Shown piece after piece: positions 55,991-64,000 of a stretch of DNA of 64,000 nt. The position numbers were made by a program, and so were the translations under genes. Origin of the DNA: Fasciola hepatica (Eukaryota > Platyhelminthes > Trematoda > Plagiorchiida > Fasciolidae). The first letter of the stretch is position 1. Every line of letters begins with the position of its first letter. Location of the stretch: the NCBI GenBank assembly GCA_948099385.1, contig CANUEZ040000103.1, positions 7,736,501-7,800,500 on the forward strand. Direction: 5' to 3'. The notes under the pieces are model-generated. The model saw only the letters and a list, made by a program, of their open reading frames with translations, was not told where the DNA came from and did not search any database.

Positions 55991-56939
55991 ACACACAAAT
56001 GCCATCTTATTCCACGTGACTATTGCATGTTAACCGGAGATATTGCAGCCCCATCCCGGAGTTGCGCACATAGAGGAAGACTCATGTGCCAACCGCTTAA
56101 GTTTACATATGATGAAATCAACAACGGAAGAGGTAATCAGAATGGCGTGGCCCTGAAAAGGGATTTGGGTTCGTTCACGTGTTGCGAAGTCAGTGTCAAT
56201 GGGCCATGCAGTGCACGCAACGGTAGTCCTCCTCGTTATGGAATGCCGTACACCGGAAATGTGTCCATCGTCCGTGGGTTCCACATTGGACTCATTGAAT
56301 TTCCTCGTCTAAGTCCACGTTTGGTTCATTGCTTTTTAAGACACTGTAAACGTCCTGACGGATGGGCGAGCAGTCCACTTGTAGTAGTCATGTTTTAAAA
56401 TTTGTCTTGTATGTTATGGACGTCGTAATTTTGAACATTCTGAAAGTCTCTGAGTGCAGTTGGTCCCCTGAAATTTCTAAATCGTCATTGACTATGTTCT
56501 TGGGTGTCAAAATGGATTTCCGTTTTGACGACTGACGCACGGACTTACCTTCCCCATACGTGACGGCTTGCGATTGGTCATTATGGTTGTGGCTGGTACT
56601 GACAATTAGATCATTTTGAAATACTGTTTTCCTGTTTGCGGCTTCGGCCATCTTGGATATGTCTGCATGAGACTCAACTGCAACCGGCTTCTCGCTGTTT
56701 GGAGCTTGGTGCAGCGTTATTTTCCAGGACTAGAATCCAGAATCTTGTTTAGGAAGCCTGTTTCGAATAATACCTATATCTTCAGCCAGAAATTCGAACT
56801 CCGATAACCGATAACTTTTACCCGTTATCGGAGACCTTTATTGATCAACCTCAACGGAATGAAGCTGCACTAAGCTGCCGGAAACGTTTTCGCTGACTGA
56901 TCATCTGCCCAACGCGACTTCCCCAACTGGGTAGTTTGC

Positions 56940-57617
56940 TTCCCTGCAAACTGCTAACAAATGCCTACAGGAGAGTGCCCACTAGTGACTGAATGAACAA
57001 TCGCACTTTACATCCCGGTTGAGACTAACGTGGTGCGTGACACCCCTGGGGTTTAATACACACCGTACGCTACTGATCTGCTCCACTGATCGCACAACTT
57101 CGCGACGCAAGTGCTCTAGTAACAAATCATGTGCGTACCTCGTTAATCTCACAAGCAATGGTTGCAACCATTGGATCCCACCGGGTGCCCCGTAACAAGC
57201 GATCTGATCCTTGGCAACCCTACGACAGCTTTTTCCAGTCAAAGACTGAACACGCTTGACGATGTTCTTGAAAAGTCCAGGATGTCTGAAAGGTTTGCAA
57301 GACCATCTTGCAAATGCCTGTTTTCTATTTCTAATCTGTCTGTAGTAAAATTGCCTAGCACCAATGCACCACGGGCCATATATCCAGCCCAAAACTGCTT
57401 AAGTGGTACCCATGTATTACTCAGGTATGCAGCCGCCTCGTTGCTCCTACATTTTATTGCTGCTCTAAACCTCTCAAAACGAAGCCTAGATTGAGTTAAC
57501 ACTAGAATACGCATCCACTGAAAGATGCGTAATTTGACTGTATTCCGCGTAGGCGGCTGCATTTACGCCTCATGCGTTGCATAATATAGAAACGGCAAAA
57601 TAACACACGAGATTCTG
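56940..57617 (-). pseudogene. Mutator-like transposase, C-terminal part
   Basis: From the insertion point at 57,617 the minus strand continues ESRVLFCRFYIMQRMRRK, the C-x-F-H-like block after the catalytic core. Next come NEAAAYLSNTWVPLKQFWAG and LVLGNFTTDRLEIENRHLQD (57,239-57,470), the AYL-TW...GN-TT-R-E-N-H signature of MULE transposases. A SWIM-type zinc finger, CDCSFSH then CRHLL, lies near 56,950-57,010 with a stop inside it. Frameshifts occur. Schistosomes have MULEs of the Curupira type; this may be one. Confidence 0.75.
57616..57617. other. Target-site duplication TG, left copy
   Basis: TG here and TG at 62,383-62,384 flank the CACTA-like element. Removing the element and one TG restores the reading frame of the Mutator transposase across the site. 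Confidence 0.65.
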
Positions 57618-57690
57618 CCCATGTAGCACTGATCCCCATGTTAACGTTGGGTTCCGATGGGGATTTGATGGGGATGTTGACTGACTATTT
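57618..57690 (+). repeat. Left terminal inverted repeat of the CACTA-like element
   Basis: CCCATGTAGCACTGATCCCC, then GGGTTCCGATGGGGATTTGA. The right end read inward gives CCCATGTGGCAATCCCAACA and CCCGATGGGG in matching order. Confidence 0.7.
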
Positions 57691-58174
57691 TTGCGAGGCA
57701 AGACCTATATACCTGTGAAGAAAATTCTCAAAATGTTACATACATGAAAAAATTTGAGATAATACTGGTACTGGAATGTGGTAAAATTTTGTTTTAAAAC
57801 ATGGTTTTTCGCCCCCTTGAATTGTCTTTGTCTGCTGGTGATTGGTCGTGTTCGGGAGTTGTTGCACTATTTTCACTTTTAACTGCATCCATTTTCGCAT
57901 TATCTCATGCTGTATGTTATGTTACATAGATTAGGTATTGTTAACGTCCTTAACGAGTCTAGTGAGTTCCATGAACTTGAATTATGAACTACAATTCTTC
58001 CTCGGTTTCAATGGTCAGTAATCTGTCTCTTTTAGCGCCTCAGTAAATGTAATCGCCATCAGATGTGCATAAAAAGACAAAGAAATAATTTATTTGAACT
58101 TCGCTTGCTTAGATGCACAATCATAAAGTACAATAACCTTCTCTAGGCTCCAGTTCACTGTGATAGGGATTTAC

Positions 58175-58250
58175 TCGGGTTATGGTGGGGCTATGGTTGG
58201 GCTACGGTTGGGATATGGTTGGGATTCGGTCGGGCAAACCAATAACCAAC
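58175..58250 (+). repeat. Subterminal repeats, left side
   Basis: Four near-copies of a GG-A/T-TATGGT-TGGG unit in a row (GGTTATGGTGGGGCTATGG, GGGCTACGGTTGGGATATGG, TTGGGATTCGG). Such arrays bind the transposase in CACTA elements. Confidence 0.65.
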
Positions 58251-58735
58251 ACTGGGTGGACATTGGATGAGCTTTTGTTATTTACTTTTGTTTTTCTTTC
58301 TAGGTAGGTGATGTAGTGAAACCTTGGTAACATTTCTGTCTACATTCTCGCTTCCAGATAAAACGCCATCATGTCCGGACTATCACGATGGCAAAGATTT
58401 CGCCTTCGGCGAGAAGTATTGATGCAAGTCTTGTGCCCGTGTTGTTTGGATGCCTCCTTAAGGTAACATCGTAATGGATGTTCCATTTTTATTCATGAGG
58501 GTGCAATTACACTGTAAATAACTCTTGCAGAATCCAGACACCACGGTGATCCTATCAACTTTGATAATACCCAGTTGGTGCCATCATCTTCGTCTGTATC
58601 ATTTCAAGAGTTCCAAGGAGCGCCGTCTACATGTGTGCATGTAGCAGACCTTGGGGATGCTTATGGTATATTAACATATACGAATAATATGAATTCCTCA
58701 TATCAGATATTGAAAAGGCCGATGGAACTTCTGAA

Positions 58736-60445
58736 ATGCTCAACGAATTACGCCAAGATTTTGTTAAATTTCTCTTTAGCATGTCTGTACTTGCTGCTGT
58801 GCTGCGCATACTTGGAAGATGTTTCGCAAACATTCCGAAGGACCCCAGGACTCTGTGCGGGACACCAAGGCAATGCAACGTCCGTTGCTTGCAGAACGGA
58901 AATTGTTTTCACATGAGACTTGTTAAAGGACTTTCTGGTTTGATAAACTCACTGAAACTACCGGAATGCATCTTGGGTATACAAATACACTGTGACGGAA
59001 GGGTCATTTATCGTTCCTCCGACTTGCAGTTGTGGCCGATATAAGCAGGAATAATCAGACCACAAATGAGCGAAATATTTACTGTGGGATTTTACTGCGG
59101 TAGAGGTAAACCGAAACCCGTTTAACAGTTCCTGTGGGAGTGCACTGATGAACTGAAGATGGTGTTGGAACACGGGGTTGTACATCACGGTGTGTCCTAC
59201 GTATGTACCCTCTCTGCCATTATTTGTGACACCCCCTCACGAACGTTTGTCCGCCAAGTTAAGAAACACAACGCTTATTTTGGACGTGATAGATGCATTC
59301 AGCCAGGTTACTATACCGGTGGCAAAATGACCTTCCCGTCTATAACGGCCAAACCAAGGACAGACAAAAGCTTCCGCGCCAAAAGGCACAAGAAGCACCA
59401 CTTACCGGAGTCCAACAGTCCATTTTTGGCTCTAAACATAGACATGGTTCTTACATTCTACCATGAATATATGCATCTGGTATGCTTCAGTGTAATGAAG
59501 AAGTTACTTCAGTCCTGTTTTAATGGTCTCAGGGATAGGTTTGCTGGTATTAGTCCATCTGTCGCCGAGGATCTACGGCATCGCATTCTACAACCACATA
59601 TTGGTGTTGCATGTGATTTTTTGCGAAAATGTCGACATATCAGCGACATGGAAGGCTCGAAAGCTAGCAAATACTGACAATTCTTACTGTACCTGGGACC
59701 CGTATGTTTGATACATTTACTACCGGAAGATGAGTACCACCATTTTTTGGCACTCTCAGTGGCGGTGTACATTCTCTGTCATCCCCGATTGCATGTTCGT
59801 TACCGCCAGTTTGCAGCTGATCTTCTCTCCATGTTTGTCCAACAATTTGAACTTTTTTACGGTTCGAAAGAACTCGTTTAAAATGTTTACAATTTGATTC
59901 ATTTGAATGATGATGTACTTCTACACGGAATGTTGGACTACTTTTCCGCCTTTCCTTTCGAGTCCTACCTTGGTTATTTGAAATGTCTTATCAAAGGACC
60001 CAGAAATGCTGGCCAACAATTGTACAAAATATTGATTGAAGGCCTATCTCTTCCTCTTCCATTACAGTGGAATTCCTATATGGATGATACTGGTTCGCCA
60101 CTATTCCAAACACCCATATGTGGTAACTTTTTCTTTCTTAGGAATGCCTTTTTCACTGATCGATCTTCGGACAACGTAGTCACAGCGCACGGGTTTCCTG
60201 GTGTCATTGTCAACATTTCGGATAATATCATTCGTTTCAAACGATTTGTTAATCCACAACCATTCTTCACAAAGTATTTACCATCTACTTATATGTACGT
60301 TTTATCCGTCGATAAGTTAAGTGTGGATGTTTTCTCTGCTACAACTGTCGATATTGAGTGTAAATGTTTATTATTGCCATGCTTTAGATACTTTGTAGTT
60401 ATCCCTGTGTTGCATACTTTTTCAGGAACTAAATATTTTTATTAA
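58736..60445 (+). pseudogene. CACTA/EnSpm-type transposase, degraded
   Basis: 58,736-59,044: LPECILGIQIHCDGRVIYRS then WPI, the D-G-L-P-L-F-S-S...W-P-I block. 59,159-59,677: CDTPSRTFVRQVKKHNAYFG, then RTDKSFR, HHLPESNSPFLALNIDMVLT and EYMHLVCFSVMKKLL, the conserved core with H-N-x-Y-F-G and D-x-M-H-L-V-C-x-G-V-M-K-K-L-L; here the first Asp has become Glu. A frameshift at about 59,660 is followed by FLLYLGPVCLIHLLPEDEYH. 59,890-60,060: VYNLIHLNDDVLLHGMLDYF, SAFPFESYLGYLKCL. A stop at about 59,880 and the changes above make it non-functional. Confidence 0.8.
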
Positions 60446-61213
60446 TGCCAATGAATTTCATTTTCAGATGTTTCGGCTCGTACGTTTCCCGAGAGAACGG
60501 TTCAGAGAGAAACATACATCGTAGCTGGCTGGTGGATTCGAAACACACAAGATGGCCAAGCGTGAAACGTGCTTCGGAATATCGAAGCATGTTATTTTAG
60601 GTAAACAGTTGCCCGACGACATTCCCGTTTATGAATGCCATGAACTGAATAGTTCAGCTATGAGTAAATTGAAAAACTTAAACGATGGCACCAGCAAGTT
60701 TCCTTGAGATTCAGGAGTGTCAGTCGCAATATCTGCAGGATGCCATTTAAGAGGCCTGTAATGCGACAGTACCAATGACACTGTTTGCAACGAGGTATAC
60801 AACGCGCAAGAGGTATTCCATTGGCATTTTCTTACTCCTGCAGACAACCCGTCACTTTTAGCAGTGACTCAGAAGATACCGATTGCGAATAAAACGCAAA
60901 ATACGACCCCTGGAACCAGTAGTTGTTCCAAGTCTACCGGAACAATGTCTTACTGCTAGTCAGATAGCGGGGTATGTTAAGCAACCCAATTAAATATTTC
61001 CTGTCACCCAGATCGTCCTCCACGCCACAACCAGTATCCCGTATACTGGAAACCGATAATCGAATTCCGATTTTGTCCCCTATATCGTAGGTGAACCAGT
61101 TCTTGCTAGATTCATTTACACCACCATGTAGTTTTGGAAATGCTAGTTCCACGAATTTCAACGAGAAGTCCATTGAAAGGACACATATCACCGTGGGACA
61201 GTAAGGAAAAAAG
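60446..61213. other. Spacer between transposase and accessory gene
   Basis: No supported gene. The reverse-strand frame at 60,934-61,281 has no motif. Probably holds the end of the transposase transcript and the start of the accessory gene. Confidence 0.4.
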
Positions 61214-61780
61214 GTGGACAAGTTGCAGGCTTCAGTGGCCGCCACGGTGGGAGATATGAATATAAAATTCTCCACCGGCATCTCACTGCTAAACTCCGAG
61301 TTTGAGGCGTTACAGAACCGAATAAGCGACTTATCCAGCTCAAGACCAACACCCAGGGTGCGATCATACTACAAACCGACAAGAACCACCACATTAGAAG
61401 ATTTAAAAACGATGGACGGTGATTTGGATGTTCTGTCGAACTACGAACACCTGGTAAGATAACAATATTGCTTATCAGGACTGTAGCAAATTACCTCCGC
61501 GAATCGGTCCGAAAAATGTTGTCCCTGATGGTCAGCGATGAGCTTGCAGAGCATTGTTGCTGGTCAGGCGATGTTACGAAGACCACCGTTTCACAGCTAC
61601 GACTAATGAGCGTAATTTAAGGCAGTTTTTTTCTTATCACAATATTCGTATGACTTTAGACGCCATCAAAAACAGTGAGCGGCTGAAAGATATCTCCGAC
61701 GGGGATATCGAGAAGCATGCACAACATTGGTTTAACAATGCAAGGGACCGCGGATCGTCGGGCAGGAAACCCAGGTAAAA
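61214..61780 (+). pseudogene. DUF4806-like accessory gene of the CACTA-like element
   Basis: 61,214-61,462 gives FEALQNRISDLSSSRPTPRV then a linker and LDVLSNYEHLVR. The frame shift after it leads to YLRESVRKMLSLMVSDELAE (61,490-61,550), then HCCWSG, and at 61,554-61,778 NERNLRQFFSYHNIRMTLDA followed by DIEKHAQHWFNNARDRGSSG. The order (L-x-x-x-V-R-R-x-L-x-x-L-x-x-D-x-L-A-x-x-x-x-W-x-G) fits DUF4806, a domain found beside this transposase type in animals. Role unknown, possibly DNA binding. Confidence 0.65.
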
Positions 61781-62206
61781 TATTGCATACGCATGCGTTT
61801 TGAAATTCAGTGAACTAATGCTTCATGTGTAGTTCTACACGATACATTGTGAAGCACATTTATCAATATATAATTTTGATACTTTCTTCTACGAATTTCT
61901 ATTAATAACCCACTTTTCATCAATATCACTATACCTGTGTGCACGTGATTATTAATTTTTCCGTTACTTTACCGTACCATTTCACAGGTCAGTTGAACTT
62001 TCCTGAAAGAAAATAACAAAAGAAGAATTACGTGGATTTACCTGTATATTGTTTGACAACTTTGTTACAACACAATTCCAAGCATGCATTTCGCTACTTG
62101 GTTTTATTCTTTCCAGTGGTATACGAGGGAATGTACATGAACTAGGGACCGTGGGTCATTTACCGAAATTGGTAAATCTAGGAAATCATTTCAAGGCTAC
62201 CAGCAA

Positions 62207-62382
62207 GTTGGGCTATCCCCATCGGAAACCCATTGGGGCTCAATCGAGATGCGTTTCCTATCCCAACCAAAACCCAACCTTTAGGCTAGGGTGTCCCAAC
62301 CAAAACCCAATACATCCCAACCGAATCCCAATCAAATCCCAAAGGGGGCCCCATCGGGATTTTGTTGGGATTGCCACATGGG
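62207..62382 (-). repeat. Right subterminal repeats and terminal inverted repeat
   Basis: At least five CCAA-x-CCCAA-type units (for example CCCAACCAAAACCCAACC, CCCAACCGAATCCCAATC), the reverse complement of the left array, end in GCCACATGGG at 62,382. Confidence 0.7.
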
Positions 62383-62384
62383 TG
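62383..62384. other. Target-site duplication TG, right copy
   Basis: Pairs with 57,616-57,617; see the CACTA-like element. Confidence 0.65.
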
Positions 62385-63400
62385 GGTAAATGTTCGTGAA
62401 CGCAGTAAACTGTGCCAAACTCCTGTCAGCTAAGGTCGTCTTATGATTCTCGGTCTGAGGTAGCATTTCCTTCATGAAATAAGCAGCTCTGAGATAGCAG
62501 TCACCACTGTCATTTGGGAGAATGGCATAGAACTGACTGCGACCTAACCCCGTCCCATCAACTACCATTGTGTGCCATATAATGAACCCACCACGATTGA
62601 GCTGGTGAGTAGCATCTGCCAAAATAATGTCGCTAAACCTTGGACATAACTGCCTGCTTACGGACGGGACGAAGCGGATAAACTTTATCTCACGGCTATC
62701 GGAAATTATCTCCGAATGACCGCGGACTTGCGGCAATTTTTTAACCTCTTCTACTTCACTTACTCACTCCCTCTTGGTCTGTCTTCTTCTTGTGGATCTG
62801 AAGTCGTCATTATTCACACGCCGGTTGAATTTCTTAAACGTGTACTCCCTTAGCTCAGACTTCTTTCTGAAATTGTCCATCAGTTGCAACACGTGAGCAT
62901 CCTGCTCAGATGTCAGTCTATGCTTTTGTACAGAAAACCCTCTTTCTCTACTTGGAAACTATGCGAATGCTTCATCGACAACTAACGACACAGTAGTAGG
63001 AACCCGCGAATCGAAGCGCGACAAAATCCCTGCTTTCCAAATTAGGATACCTGTAAGGGATTTATTTACCAATAAATGATACCATACCTGTACGACGTAT
63101 CACATTTCCTTTTACGGTGAAAGCAGCAGTACTTTTTGAAATAATAAGGCACACCATCCAGCAGGTGGATGCCTCGTTTTTTCGCCGTCACGTGCGTCTC
63201 GAAACCGCACACGTAGGAAGACGTGCAAGCTTCTTTTTGAAATTCCCGAAAATAAGCTTGGAATGCGTCGATATCGGGGTATACACTACGGACCAGACGC
63301 CGAAACACAACTGAATCGTCCACTGGTACGCGCCCCATTTGCAACATGACAGCACAGCACGAAAGGATATTACAGCAAACGTTTGTGCGCACAAGCTTAT
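62385..63400 (-). pseudogene. Mutator-like transposase, N-terminal and core part
   Basis: 63,066-63,392: ETHVTAKKRGIHLLDGVPYY and KKYCCFHRKRKCDTSYR, a Cys/His-bearing N-terminal DNA-binding-like region. 62,385-62,736: SDIILADATHQLNRGGFIIW (first catalytic Asp in LADATH), HTMVVDGTGLGRSQFYAILP and KTTLADRSLAQFTAFTNIYP (second Asp). The CACTA insert cuts immediately after IYP. A frame break separates the two parts near 62,750-63,060. Confidence 0.75.
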
Positions 63401-63935
63401 ATATGACTGGTTAATCAATCAAATGTCAGGATACAAACAGAAATACCAGCATTAAGCAAAATACTCACAAACCGAATACTAACCATATGCAATTTTCCAT
63501 ACAAAATACCATGCAGATTTAGCCGCATTTACCATCTAAGCTTTCATGTTCAATCAACGGATGGGTGCTGTACTCCAGGTATGTTGGACTAGAGCCGTAC
63601 TTCCCCAGCCAGACCCCCCATTCGATGTTGACTTTCGAACCCACCGAGCGTTCGTTTGAGTCCGCTCACTTGAACTCCTTACATTTTCTTTGGTGTGAAT
63701 GCAATTATCATACCTTTATCCCCGTCTATTCCCACTTCCAAGCCGTTTTATCCTACTTTCCTCATGTAACTTTCTACTTTTTCAAAAATTTCGTCCCTCC
63801 ATTCTATCGCTTGCAATACTTTGGTCATGCATCTGGCATGCTTCGGGCGCCTCCCAAAAAACCATCATTATTATTATTGTTAGTATTATCATTATTATCT
63901 TAATAATTACTGGGTTTGATTGATACATGATTTTT
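63400..63935. other. No gene recognised
   Basis: Plus-strand frames at 63,565-63,923 are short and end in an ATT-rich run. Probably the flank of the Mutator element; I could not find its terminal inverted repeat. Confidence 0.4.
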
Positions 63936-63939
63936 GATT

Positions 63940-64000
63940 TAATATCTTTCGGACTGCAAGCCTCACACACATACCTCAGGTTATCCGACCAGCGTGCACT
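63940..64000 (-). mobile_element. Short element tail, cut by the window end
   Basis: TTTCGGACTGCAAG, CTCAGGTTATCCGACCAGCG and TGCACT match the reversed 3' half at 40,975-41,030. The hammerhead would lie just beyond 64,000. Confidence 0.6.

Larger units (their letters stand above)
57618..62382 (+). mobile_element. CACTA/EnSpm-like transposon nested in the Mutator element
   Basis: 4,765 bp. Ends are short inverted repeats: left CCCATGTAGC, right (reverse complement) CCCATGTGGC. Inside both ends lie subterminal arrays of GGGATTTGAT/GGGATTCGG/GGGTTTTGG-type units, in opposite orientation at the two ends (58,175-58,250; 62,207-62,370). It carries a degraded plus-strand transposase (58,736-60,445) and a second plus-strand gene with a DUF4806-like domain (61,214-61,780). 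Family knowledge: CACTA-type elements with similar transposase are described in schistosomes. Multiple stops indicate it is inactive. Confidence 0.8.

Noticed and set aside
56027..56398. A 123-codon plus-strand frame
   Set aside because: No domain, no splice context, and a competing minus-strand frame of similar quality; lies beside the Mutator C-terminal region. Not called.
1..64000. CRISPR array, operons, rRNA or prokaryotic genes
   Set aside because: No regular spacer-repeat array, no clustered long frames with ribosome binding sites and no rRNA-like sequence were seen; the gene structure is eukaryotic.

Overview
The window is AT-rich eukaryotic DNA with no operons, no long uninterrupted genes, short exons with canonical GT/AG borders, and many broken transposable elements. 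The repeat content points to a flatworm, most likely a digenean fluke: a tRNA-headed short element carrying a hammerhead ribozyme (as in the Sm-alpha family of Schistosoma), two RTE retrotransposons of the SR2 type, a Penelope-like element, a Mutator-like transposon and a CACTA/EnSpm-like transposon. The genus cannot be fixed by reading alone.

Left part (1-39 kb): a minus-strand cluster of related multi-exon genes. The clearest is gene B (terminal stop at 19,909; eight exons from 22,978 down whose reading phases all fit), with a cadherin-repeat exon further upstream at 23,967-24,377. A diverged copy (copy A, about 95-4,850) lies roughly 18.6 kb to the left and is a pseudogene: it has in-frame stops, a frameshift and a lost splice acceptor. 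A tract of about 480 bp (3,436-3,918 and 22,043-22,525) is about 98% identical between the copies, introns included, inside surroundings of only about 70-80%, which looks like gene conversion. Between the copies lies a second minus-strand gene (seven phase-consistent exons, 14,296-19,471, about 630 codons) encoding an N-glycosylation-site-rich, beta-sandwich-like extracellular protein with a discoidin-like segment. I do not recognise its family. More exon-like pieces lie at 7.9-9.1 kb and 30-38.5 kb.

Mobile elements interrupt this cluster: RTE copy 1 (minus, 4.87-7.03 kb), an internally deleted Penelope-like element (10.69-12.4 kb), a Penelope-type terminal remnant (about 26.8 kb), a 260-bp inverted repeat (29.34-30.03 kb) and RTE copy 2 (plus, 32.69-35.33 kb).

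Right part (41-64 kb) is almost wholly repeats: a cluster of hammerhead-bearing short elements (40.9-41.6 and 45.6-46.2 kb), a frameshifted CR1/Jockey-type retrotransposon with an ORF1-like part, endonuclease and reverse transcriptase (46.3-50.9 kb), a microsatellite-rich stretch (50.9-54.1 kb), and a nested pair: a 4,765-bp CACTA-like element (57,618-62,382) inserted in the transposase gene of a minus-strand Mutator-like element. The Mutator frame closes exactly once the insert and one copy of a 2-bp TG target duplication are removed.

All calls come from reading translations and motifs; no database search was run. Domain names for the mobile elements are confident; those for the host exons are tentative except the cadherin repeat.
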